64,000 bases of DNA from assembly GCA_941918925.1 (NCBI GenBank), contig OW799233.1:58309841-58373840 (forward strand). The letters run 5' to 3'. The notes under the pieces are model-generated. The model had not been told where the DNA came from, did not search any database, and saw only the letters and a program-made list of their open reading frames with translations. Positions 23,177-32,125 of this stretch are shown in pieces. Numbering within the stretch: the first letter of the stretch is position 1; each line of letters begins with the position of its first letter. This DNA comes from Phyto melanocephala (Eukaryota; Arthropoda; Insecta; Diptera; Rhinophoridae). The position numbers and the translations under genes were made by a program.

Positions 23177-23304
23177 ATGGAGGCATGTAAAAAGTTTAAT
23201 TACTTTTGTTATGTGTGTGGAAAATATTAAAATATGCCAAGTCGCCGTAAAGTCACTACTGAAACAAGTACCTAGTATGAATCATATTTTTCTTTAAGTG
23301 TTAT

Positions 23305-23830
23305 GCTCTAAACACATAGACGACAGCAGACAGCAAGCAGCAATATGTCAAAAATAAAATCCATGTGTTTAAATGAAAACGATTATTTTGACGGCAGCAC
23401 AGCAGCACGACTGCACAACAGCATTTGCTGCTGCTGCCAACTTAGGCTATTTTCTATTTTGACGGGCAGCAAGAACAAATATAGTGTTGCCATTACATAT
23501 ATTAAATTGGAAAAAAAAATAACAAAAACTTATTTTTGATATTAAACATAAAAGAACATTACAAAAATACAATAAAGAAACAAATGTATGTGTTTTTATA
23601 GTTTTTCGTGATATAATTACATTTTTTTTATCAATAACTTTAATTTTATTCATTATAAAATATATATGCGGCATCCCTGAAATTTGTATTGCTAAAATGC
23701 ACATCAGCTGATTATTATGTTGTTGCTGTCTTCAAAATAATTATGAAGCTGACTTCAGAGCAGCATTTGAAGTTGGCAGCATTTGAAGCCATGAAGTTGT
23801 GAAGTCTGCTGGCGTCTATGTGTTTAGAGC
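23305..23830. mobile_element. 526-bp MITE with 27-bp terminal inverted repeats
   Basis: The left end GCTCTAAACACATAGACG is matched by the reverse complement of the right end (ATGTGTTTAGAGC at 23818-23830); pairing continues through CAGCAGAC with one mismatch. It lies between codons of the DDE-like gene (S V before, Y D K S W after), which proves insertion. The flank TTAT is present on both sides (23301-23304 and about 23832-23835). The interior is rich in CAGCA/TGCTG and has no ORF of note. Confidence 0.85.
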
Positions 23831-24933
23831 TTTATATATGATAAGAGTTGGACACCATCAATAGTGTGTACACACTGCATTTACCATTTAAATAAGTGGG
23901 GCAAAAATGAAGACGCCATGCCATTTGGTGTTCCAATGATTTGGAGGATCCCATAGTTCATGTTGAAGATAAGTGTTATGCGTGCATAAATTATACAGCG
24001 GGTATGAATAGAAGAAAATGACTTATATATATTATACTGAAACAGCATATGCTCGATTTCCGCTGCCACATTCTGATGAAATTCCTGTTCTGGATAGCCA
24101 TATACCAACAGAACATATTCCCTCAATAATTAATTCGGTTGAAGCGGGTGGACCAGCTACTTCAATGTTTCTTGTCTTGTCTTGTATCACGGTTCTATGC
24201 AGTCACAATGAAATCATGCAATATCGTCTGGATATAATGGTACGGCGTCTAAAATTATCTCAAAGACAGAGCATTCTCTTGACAAAAGAGTTAAAACGAG
24301 CTAATATTTTAGTACCAGGTGTACAAATATACGGGGCTATCAATCGCCATAGACGATTTACGACTTATTTTAAATCTATTGAGAATAATTCTATCGCGTA
24401 TTGTACTGACATCCGCGGCTTGGTTTTAACAATGCAAAATGAATATAATCCTGGAGATTGGCGCTTATTTATTGATTCTTCCAAAAGTAGCTTAAAATCA
24501 GTTTTGCTACATGTCACTAATTTAAAAAGTCCTATTTCGATAGCACTAAGCACAAATACTAAAGAGACATACGCATCAATGAAAAAAATAATGCAGTTAA
24601 TTAAAAATATGCGCAGATTTAAAAGTGGTAGCACTTTTAAGAGGCATGCAATTGGGCTATACTAAAAATATGTGCTTCATGTGCTTATGGAATACGCGTT
24701 TCGATGGCAGCCAGTAAAATAAACGGGATTGGGCTTTACATGAGGATAGCAGATTGCATAGAAACAATGTTATTGAATTACCACTTGTGCCGATGGAAAA
24801 GATTTTGCTTCCTCCACTCCACATCAAATTGGGTATTGTAAAAAATTTTCTAAAAGCATTGAGCCCAGATGGTGTTGCTTTTACCGAATCGCACCGAATT
24901 TTTCCACGATTATAGGCATGAAAGTAAAAGAAG

Positions 24934-24999
24934 GTATGAACTCTAACTACTTTATTAAATTAGATTTATATTTCATATCATAATGTTTTTATTTTACAG
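24934..24999 (+). other. Candidate 66-nt intron in the DDE-like gene
   Basis: GTATGA donor and TTTTATTTTACAG acceptor. Removing the piece joins KVKEG to TLNGPDIRRLMKD in one frame, which matches how related proteins read as I remember them. The size is typical of short fly introns. Confidence 0.7.
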
Positions 25000-25370
25000 G
25001 AACCCTTAATGGACCGGACATTCGTCGTCTTATGAAGGACCATGAATTTGAGGTTGCATTGAATGATATCGAGCTATTGGCCTAGAATTGTGTGAAATCA
25101 GTAACAAAAAATGTATTAGGAAATCATCGGTCTGAAAACTGGTGAAATATGCTAACCGCATTTAAAAACTTAAACGTTAGAATGCCATTGAAAATACATT
25201 TTTTGCATTACCATGCCGAAAAATTTAATGAACAATCACCAGCTGAGTCTGATGAACATGGCGAGAGATTTCACCAAGTAACAGCCAGGCTCGAACACTG
25301 GTATAGCGGCAAACAACTTGATTCGCTATTAGGGGATATTTGTTGGAATCTGCAGGAGGAAGAAGAATAA

Positions 25371-26037
25371 ATTTCTAAATGAAAACTTTAACTTTAGCTA
25401 CTTAACAACAAAAATTTTTTAGTTTGGATATTATAAAAAATTAAAAAATTTCATCTTTTCTGAAAAAATTAAAAGTTGTAGACAGACTTTAATCACTAAT
25501 AGCTTATTTTGTTTGGAACTTTGTTTTTTATACGCGTAGAACTCTAGCCTTAAATTTTGCACCTGCAGCGCCTGAGATACCCCTAGACGGGCCAAATGAC
25601 CAGTGCAACTTTTCCCAAAACTTTTTAGCCTGCCAAAAAGAAAGAAAAATTATTTTAATTCAGCAATTAATAAATATTTAGCATATTTGCAATGTTTACT
25701 AACCTGATTTTCTTAGTTTTTTTTTGTGTTTAATACTTTCGCTCTTTATTCTTTCTTTTTTGGCTGCAAAAACAATTTATAAAACATTTATTTGTTTATT
25801 TTTTTATGTTTGTTTATTTTATTTTATTAAAAAGCACAAAATGAATTGTCAATTCACAAGGCGAATAATTCTTTGTTGTAAAAATTGTCAAAGGCGAATA
25901 CGAATTTTGACAATTGTATTCACAAAAAAACACTAACAAAATGCCTGTTGTTTTTGCTATTGTATTTGTTGTAGTTATGCGGTCACCTGATGGATTCGCC
26001 TTGGTATACGTACATTAAATTTATTAATTTTGGAAAA
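25371..26037. other. Non-coding stretch between two transposase remnants
   Basis: AT-rich. The GC-richer patch at about 25558-25610 (CCTGAGATACCCCTAGACGG) stands out but I cannot assign it. No terminal repeat for the following hAT gene was found. Confidence 0.45.
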
Positions 26038-27636
26038 ATGTCCAATTCGTCTTCCGATAATGATGAATACACATCAAAGAGCTACAAAAGAAAACAATTT
26101 TGCTCAAAATGGTTGAAAGACGAGAAGCTAATTGGATGGCTGAAGCCGGTCAAAGATGACGACTTTAAATGCAGATGCACGGCATGTGGAAAAATATTAA
26201 ATTGCGGTAAAAAATGCACAAAAAAAATCGTTTAAAAATAAAAACTAAAACAATGGATTCATATTTTGACAAATAAGTCCCGGAAGAAAACAATAATGTG
26301 GCCAATTTCGAGATCCGCTGAAGTCTTTTCTTCGCTGAACACAATTTAGCGGTTCAAGCTATTGACCACTTAGTACCATTATTAAAAGAAATTGTACCTG
26401 ATTCTTTAATCCTAAAAAAATGCCAATTAGGGCGAACCAAATGTTCGAAAATTATTCTGAATGTCTTAGCAAGAGAAGAAAAGGAAAATCTAATCAGAAA
26501 GCTTCAAATACATAAATTTTCTGTGCCAGTGGATAAAAGTACTGACGTTTCTTCAAAAAAAAACTATGTGTCTTCTTGTAAGGTATTATGACAAGGAGCA
26601 AGAGAAGACTTTTGTAAAGTGGTTAGAGTTAATTCATGTGGGTACTGATTGCACTGCTGATGCACTTTATGGCCTTTTTAAAAAATGTATTTTATCGTAC
26701 AATATTCCCTTTGATAATATCATTGGACTGTGTTGTGACGGTGCTAACGTTATGGTCGGACAAAACAATTCATTCGCGTCTAAACTTTTGGCAGATAGTC
26801 CCGACGTAATAAGAATCAAATGTATATGCCAATCTGCTGCCATAATAGCAAACAAATCTTGCCTAATGTTGCCAAGAGCTCCCAGAGATTTGGTTAGGCA
26901 AATTGAAACACACATTTCCGGCAGTTCAAAAAGATGTTCCCAGTTGAAGGAGTTCCAAGTAATGATGAACGAAGAAAAAAGAAAAATATTAAGAACATCA
27001 ACGACCAGGTGGCTATCCTATCAAAAATGTATTGAAAGAATATTTGATAATTGGCAAGTTCTAATAAGTATTTTAAATTTGCAACTAAGCAGGACAAACT
27101 GAAATCCGCAGATGTTATACTGGCTGAACTTACAAATGAGTGTAATAAGGCTTACTTACTTTTTTTGAAATATGTGTTGAATTATTTTATCTCCTTAAAT
27201 GCACTTTTTTAATCGAAAAAAATATTGGTCCATGCTTTACACTCAGAATCAACAAAAATATTTTTCAAACTTGGTCAAAATTTCATTGCCAATAAATAAC
27301 TTTTATGTAGGCAGTGAATGTGAGGAATTGTTGAAATCATTTCCAAAAAGCAGTGCTCATCAGGTAAAACCCGATTGTCTACAATTCTACATAACTGCAC
27401 TTGAAGAAACGCAAAAAAGACTACCACTTAATGACAAATCAATTTTCAAAGAAATTGAATTTTTAAATCCTGAAGTGGCAATTGGAAATAATGACAAAAG
27501 TGTTTATCAATTCAAATTGTTATGCGACAAGTATAAAGTTGACTTAAATTTACTAACGCATGAATGGTTAACTTTAGAATATAATTTTTCCCAGTATGAA
27601 AAGCGAATATTATCGAAATTGGATTTGCATTCTTAG
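26038..27636 (+). pseudogene. hAT-type transposase with BED zinc finger, decayed and C-terminally incomplete
   Basis: ATG at 26038. The N-terminal BED-like finger has the Cys pair CRCTACGK, but its His part is lost by a frameshift near 26215. The body follows: FSVPVDKSTDVSSKK (26520s), a shift at the A9 run 26555-26563, then the 26566-27102 frame with MCLLVRYYDKEQEK, NIIGLCCDGANVMVG, IKCICQSAA and TRWLSYQKCIERIFDNW. After another shift come QDKLKSADVILAEL and the frame at 27199-27636. DKSTD and CDGAN carry the first two Asp residues expected in this family. The usual C-terminal dimerisation block is absent. A hAT transposase cuts and pastes its element; this one cannot. Confidence 0.75.
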
Positions 27637-27955
27637 ATCTTATTTACAATCAAATGTTATTAATTGTGTAAATTTTAAATGCACATCTAGTCATTTAAAA
27701 AAATAAATTATAGAGAATTGTATAGATAAATTTTGCAGTATTTTTTTAAATCTGTTATATTTCTTGATTTAAAGTTATTGTTATGTTATTTTTGTTTTTC
27801 TTGTGTTATTTTAATAGTTTTTATGTTTTTTTTTTATTATTTTTAAATGAACCTGAATTTATGTACCTCAATTGAAAATGTACAATAAAAAACTAAATTT
27901 TTATTTTTTAAAAATTTAAAAATATTGTGTGGGAATACTACTATACATCGAGGAT
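27637..27955. other. AT-rich spacer
   Basis: Poly-T and poly-A stretches only; nothing recognised. Confidence 0.5.
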
Positions 27956-28319
27956 TTCTTAAAAAAAAACAGACTGATGTTATATATACTGATTTTTGTA
28001 AAGCTTTCGATTAAGTCAACCACGTGCTACTTAAAACGAAGTTATGTTTAATGGGGTTTTCAGATGTTAGTATAAAATCGATTTATTCTTATTTAACTAA
28101 TATGAAGCAAATCGTTCGTTTTAAAAACACTCGTTCTAAAAGTATTGATGTATTATCTGGTGTACCGCAGGGTAGTCACTTTGGACCGCTTCTTTTTCAT
28201 TGTTCATTAACGATTTACCTTATGCGATTCACGTAGTTTTACCCTTCTAGTGGTTCCATTTTCTAGAGTTAATTATTCTAACATGAACCCTTTAGTAAGA
28301 ATGTGTAATAACTTCAACA
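27956..28319 (+). pseudogene. CR1/Jockey-like RT fragment (element E), left part
   Basis: Reads YTDFCKAFD, a stop, VNHVLLKTKL (RT motif A), then LSGVPQGSHFGPLLF (motif B') and IYLMRFT. There it jumps by internal deletion to the protein's end: VVPFSRVNYSNMNPLVRMCN. The YADD block and thumb are missing. The BEL element enters after FNKY at 28319/28325, and the same frame continues at 38560 on the far side. The RT is inactive. Confidence 0.75.
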
Positions 28320-28324
28320 AATAT

Positions 28325-28925
28325 TGTTTAAAGATGACATTGAGAGGTCATACTTTAAATTGACAACTAAGAGTAATGAATTTATTAATAAATCCTTAGA
28401 AGATTCAACCCTATATGAGTGAATGTTAACACGAATATGTATTATCAGGAATACACAAAGAGTGATTTGAACAAGCGTTATACCTTGCCTTTATTGAATA
28501 CCTAGGGAATTTAGGCGATATTTAAATGGGGACAGGAGAGGAACCTGTTTCAACTTAATTAAACAATAACACTGCTATGCTTTTTTAATTGTACTCACAT
28601 TTGTAATTTATTATACAAACTTTTGGTTACTGATAATTTTCTTCACAATGACGATTCCTTGAGCGCAATACGCTTGAGGTGAGCTAGGAGACTTCTTAAC
28701 AGATCGAGTGCGTGTCAAATCCCTAGGTCGCCTCAGCAATTTCCGTTCATATGTTTCGTCAAAAAATCGTTAATGCAATTTATTAATCGTTAAGTTATAA
28801 AGCAGTTTAAAGTAATAAAGCGGTTTTACAATAAATCAATTCACAATTATTCAGAAATGGGACTACGTTACAATTAAAATGTTAAGTTATTTCATTAAAA
28901 TTGAAATAATAAAATATACGTAACA
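28325..28925 (-). repeat. BEL 3' LTR (601 bp)
   Basis: On the minus strand it starts TGTTACGTATATTTT directly after the polypurine tract and ends TTTAAACA. Compared with the 5' LTR it lacks an 11-nt stretch after the first TGTT and a 13-nt stretch (GACAGTCCCGAAA on the plus strand) near 28720; the two account exactly for the 24-bp length difference. One substitution: A at 28336 where the other LTR has T. Confidence 0.95.
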
Positions 28926-28936
28926 TCCTCCGCCCC
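28926..28936 (-). promoter_or_regulatory. BEL polypurine tract
   Basis: The minus strand reads GGGGCGGAGGA, ending directly at the 3' LTR start; it would prime plus-strand DNA synthesis. One C interrupts the purine run. Confidence 0.8.
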
Positions 28937-28958
28937 TTGGTCAATATGACCAATTTAA

Positions 28959-29437
28959 TTAAATAGCCTTTGCTAGGCGTTCTAAAGCTCGTAATGCGCC
29001 TTTTAGTAGTTGCTTCGGATTAGGATTTGATCTGCTTGGCGAACGTCGACTGGAGGATGATCTTTTGACCGTACTTTTGGAAGATTGCTGGTGAGGATTG
29101 CAACCAAGACGATCCTGAATTCTGCCTTGACGGGAACCACTGGAATGACTCGAAGAGTTTTTCCGGTAGTGTTGACTTGGGCCAGTTGAGAACGTAATTT
29201 TTCGTCGTGGTTGATGGAGCAAGGTGTGATGTGCCCACCCACATTTTTGACACACGTCTGCCGATGTACATTCTTTGGTTGTATGTGACCTAGCCAAACA
29301 GTTTTTGCAGTAGGCCTTAATCCGAACTTGGCGTTGACGATTTTTCACACTCATCTTTAAAAATTTCTTACAGAATCGCAGTGGATGAAACCTAGAACAG
29401 ACGAGGCACTGATGAATAGCTGAGTTTCTAGGAGCCC
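28959..29437 (-). CDS. BEL accessory 3' ORF: nucleocapsid-like zinc knuckles plus basic SR-rich tail
   Basis: ATG at 29354 gives 131 codons, but the frame is open upstream to a candidate splice acceptor (CTACATTACAG ending at about 29438), adding CLVCSRFHPLRFC. The order CLVC..HPLRFC, CKNCLARSHTTKEC, CQKCGWAHHTLLH repeats the three knuckles of this element's own Gag ([37 protein letters not shown]) with similar spacing. A tail rich in Ser, Arg and Lys follows (KRSSSSRRSPSRS). It occupies the position where some BEL elements carry env, but there is no signal peptide or membrane segment. I infer an RNA-binding accessory protein made from a spliced mRNA; no donor was identified. Confidence 0.7.
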
Positions 29438-29551
29438 TGTAATGTAGAATTATGGTTAGTAAGGGAATAGTGGATATGTGGAGGTGTATGAACTATAATA
29501 TAAAGGGAAGCTGAGTGTTGAAATTATGACTGTTTAAGCGGTTATATAAGT

Positions 29552-30505
29552 TTATGAGAGAGTTTTAGGATGGGAATGGATGTATGGAGTAAATAGGCTT
29601 GAAGTGCTATCTAAAGTGTCTATGGGTAGAATACAAAGCTTATTAATTGGTCTTGTAATTATTCCCAGCTGGGTTTTTAAGTCGGCGACACGTACGAAAC
29701 CATCATCTCCAGAATATATTTTGACAATACGACCTAGTCTCCATTTATTAGGAGGAAGAAGATCATCTCTAATGACACATAGCTGACCTACTGCTACATT
29801 ATCCTCTTGGTTTGGCCATTTATACCTTTTCTGGAGTTCCTTGAGATATTCGTCTTTCCAACGTTGAGCAAATTGATGGTGTAAGACTTTCAACTTTTCC
29901 CATCGATCGCGTAAATTAACCGACTCAGGAGGGGTTTCAGGTAGTGCTATCATCGGAGAACCCCGGAGAAAATGACCAGGAGTAAGTGCGAGTAATTCGT
30001 CGGGGTCGTCTGACATGGGAGATATTGGTCTTGAATTGAGAACTGACTCTATTCGGGTTAACAGCGTAGTAAATTCTTCAAAAGTGTATTTATTGTTTTG
30101 CGCAACCTTTTTAAAATGCATTTTAAATGATTTTACGCCAGCCTCCCATAAGCCCCCCATATGTGGGGCATTTGGGGGAATGAAATGCCATTGAAAGCCG
30201 TGAGATGAGTATTTTTCTCCTATATCTTTAGATACGGTGCTTAAAAAATGATCGTATTCAACACGAAGGGCTCGCTCTGCACCTACAAAATTAGTCCCAT
30301 TATCAGACATAACCCTTTTTGGTAAGCCCCGTCGACTTATAAACCTAGTAAATGCGGCTCTAAATGCGTCTTTAGTTAAGTCAGAGCATAACTCAAGATG
30401 AAGAGCTCTTGTGCAAAAACAAACGAAAACGCAGACATAGCCTTTATGGTAAGGTGCATTTCTGACGATGGATGTTTTAATGGAGAAAGGACCAGCAAAG
30501 TCCAA
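29552..30505 (-). CDS. BEL Pol, integrase core and C-terminal domain
   Basis: The frame starts without ATG inside TGLDFAGPFS (it opens at TTG), so it is the continuation of pol after the break near 30565. Catalytic triad: D of LDFAGPF, D of MSDNGTNFVG, E of HMGGLWEAGVKS, all present. The C-terminal part DDLLPPNKWRLGRIVKIY with VRVADLKTQ is the usual BEL integrase tail. The enzyme inserts the cDNA and makes the 5-bp target duplication seen here. It ends at 29552; about 115 bp further on lies a candidate splice acceptor for the next ORF. Confidence 0.9.
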   Translation of the reverse strand: MDFAGPFSIKTSIVRNAPYHKGYVCVFVCFCTRALHLELCSDLTKDAFRAAFTRFISRRGLPKRVMSDNGTNFVGAERALRVEYDHFLSTVSKDIGEKYSSHGFQWHFIPPNAPHMGGLWEAGVKSFKMHFKKVAQNNKYTFEEFTTLLTRIESVLNSRPISPMSDDPDELLALTPGHFLRGSPMIALPETPPESVNLRDRWEKLKVLHHQFAQRWKDEYLKELQKRYKWPNQEDNVAVGQLCVIRDDLLPPNKWRLGRIVKIYSGDDGFVRVADLKTQLGIITRPINKLCILPIDTLDSTSSLFTPYIHSHPKTLS

Positions 30506-30543
30506 ACCGGTAACAGTAAATGGCAGTGAAAACGAACTTCTGT

Positions 30544-32124
30544 CTAATGGGATTTTACTTTCCGCTTATATCGGACGCACGTAATACATTTCCTTATGAA
30601 AAAACGAATGGCTGACCTTAGACGAGATACATAATATTCTGTCCTTATAGCTCGTAACATTAAATTAATTTCGGCATGCATAAGCAAATTATGAGTGAAG
30701 TCGATAATTAATTTGCAGAGCGTCGAGTTTACGGGAAGAATGATTGGATGCCGTTCATTATAAGCAAGAGATGAGTTTGCTAGTCTACCGTTTGTGCGTA
30801 AGATGTTGTTGTTATCTATATAAGGGTTTAAAGGAAATAAAGAACTTTTCTTACAGATCTTTTTTAATTTGGTAAGTGAGTAGTATTCTCTATTATAGTG
30901 CCTGAGCTGAGTAATATGAATTAGTTTGTATTTTGTTTTTTCAAACTCCTGGTAACTAATACCTGGGATTATTTTCACAATTGATGATACTACCTCCTCT
31001 GTGGACATATTTTGTGTTTGAGATAAAAGAATTAAAGGCAGTTTCGCTGGGGATTGTATTCTTTTCCTAATAGCCTCGAGAAATCGATACCCGTATGCCA
31101 TTACCCTGACAGCTTTATCCCATTTTGAGAAGCGTTTTAAAATATCCTCATTGGTATCAGTTTGATGCTTTTTACCTTCATTCTCGCCATTCACAAATGT
31201 ATGGAAAACTTCAACTTTTCGTTTAACCTCAAGGGAATTTTCTTTAATAATTATGGGCTTTGGCCATTCTTCGGGGGGTTTTTGTAGCCAAACTGGTCCA
31301 TGCCACCATAAGGAGCTGTTCACGAGTAAATTTGCATCACAACCTCTAGATCCTAAATCTGCTGGGTTATCTATTGACCTTACATGTCGCCATGGGACGT
31401 TTCCTACGTTTCCTAAAATTTCGACCGTTCGATTTGCTACATAAGTTTTCCATGTGTTCGGTGGTTTTCCAAGCCATCCTAAGACGATGGAGGAATCAGA
31501 CCATAAAAATAGTTCATAGTTGTTATATGGCAATGAACTAACAATTTTTTTAACTAATTTTGACAGTAAAACCGCACCACAAAGTTCTAAACGTGGGAGG
31601 CTAATAGGGGTAATAGGAGCTACTTTTGTTTTTGAGACAAATAGGTGTGATACGGTGGATGAAGCGGTTTTAATTCGTAAATATATTGCTGCACAGTAGG
31701 CTTTTTCCGACGCGTCGCAAAAACCATGTATTTGTGTTAAATGGGCAGGAGCGAATTCAACCCACCTGGGTATTTGAAGAGTTGAAATTACTGGTAGATT
31801 TTCTAAAAATCTATTCCATATTTCCCGCGTAGCAGGTTTAACATTTTCATCCCACCCAGTGCCATCTAACCAAAGCTGTTGAAGAATCATCTTTGCTTGT
31901 ATCACGACGGGAGAAATCCAACCGGCCGGGTCAAAAAGCTTGGCAACGTTTGACAATATTTGTCTTTTAGTGATGCAGGTTTCGGGAGATAAAGGCTCAA
32001 TCGTGTACGAAAAACAATCAGATAATGCATTCCATTGTATCCCTAGTGTTTTTGTTGTACTTGTCTCTTTGAATTCGAGAAAATTAGAATCCAAAATGTC
32101 CGTTTTAGGAACAGATGATAACAC
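30544..32124 (-). CDS. BEL Pol, RT thumb, RNase H and integrase zinc-binding part
   Basis: 526 codons directly following the gag-pol frame break; the first Met is not a natural start. [16 protein letters not shown] and the region after it are the RT/RNase H connection. [14 protein letters not shown] carries the first RNase H Asp, [15 protein letters not shown] the Glu, and [11 protein letters not shown] the next Asp. Near the end, [17 protein letters not shown] and CITCVRYK form the integrase HHCC finger. The frame stops at 30544; one shifted base near 30565 would lead into the integrase core. RNase H removes genomic RNA during cDNA synthesis. The breaks look like single-base indels in an otherwise preserved gene. 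Confidence 0.88.
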   Translation of the reverse strand: MLSSVPKTDILDSNFLEFKETSTTKTLGIQWNALSDCFSYTIEPLSPETCITKRQILSNVAKLFDPAGWISPVVIQAKMILQQLWLDGTGWDENVKPATREIWNRFLENLPVISTLQIPRWVEFAPAHLTQIHGFCDASEKAYCAAIYLRIKTASSTVSHLFVSKTKVAPITPISLPRLELCGAVLLSKLVKKIVSSLPYNNYELFLWSDSSIVLGWLGKPPNTWKTYVANRTVEILGNVGNVPWRHVRSIDNPADLGSRGCDANLLVNSSLWWHGPVWLQKPPEEWPKPIIIKENSLEVKRKVEVFHTFVNGENEGKKHQTDTNEDILKRFSKWDKAVRVMAYGYRFLEAIRKRIQSPAKLPLILLSQTQNMSTEEVVSSIVKIIPGISYQEFEKTKYKLIHITQLRHYNREYYSLTKLKKICKKSSLFPLNPYIDNNNILRTNGRLANSSLAYNERHPIILPVNSTLCKLIIDFTHNLLMHAEINLMLRAIRTEYYVSRLRSAIRFFIRKCITCVRYKRKVKSH

Positions 32125-32125
32125 T

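Larger units (their letters stand above)
23177..25370 (+). pseudogene. Transposase-like gene with DEHGERFH motif (DDE-like), decayed, with one intron
   Basis: ATG at 23177 leads to a Cys pair (FCYVCGKY). A MITE (23305-23830) interrupts. Then KSWTPSIVC and MPFGVPMIW, a frameshift, CYACINYTAGM, and from 24018 the longest frame with YARFPLPHSDEIP and GDWRLFIDSSKSSLKS. After a shift near 24600: ICADLKVVALLRGMQ, YTKNMCFMCLWN, LPPLHIKLGIVKNFL; an intron (24934-24999); GPDIRRLMKDHEFEV, LGNHRSENW, IHFLHYHAEKF, SDEHGERFHQ, ending at 25370. I recall this as a widespread but poorly characterised arthropod repeat-protein family. The Asp (FIDSSK), Asp (CADLK) and Glu (DEHGER) could be a DDE triad; this is inference. 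Several stops make it inactive. Confidence 0.65.

Noticed and set aside
23345..23704. Two opposing small frames
   Set aside because: Both lie inside the MITE at 23305-23830 and reflect its CAG/TGC-rich arms and poly-A/T interior.
28959..29437. Envelope-type gene after BEL pol
   Set aside because: No signal peptide, membrane span or furin-like site; the content is zinc knuckles and a basic tail, so it is described as an accessory nucleocapsid-like ORF instead.
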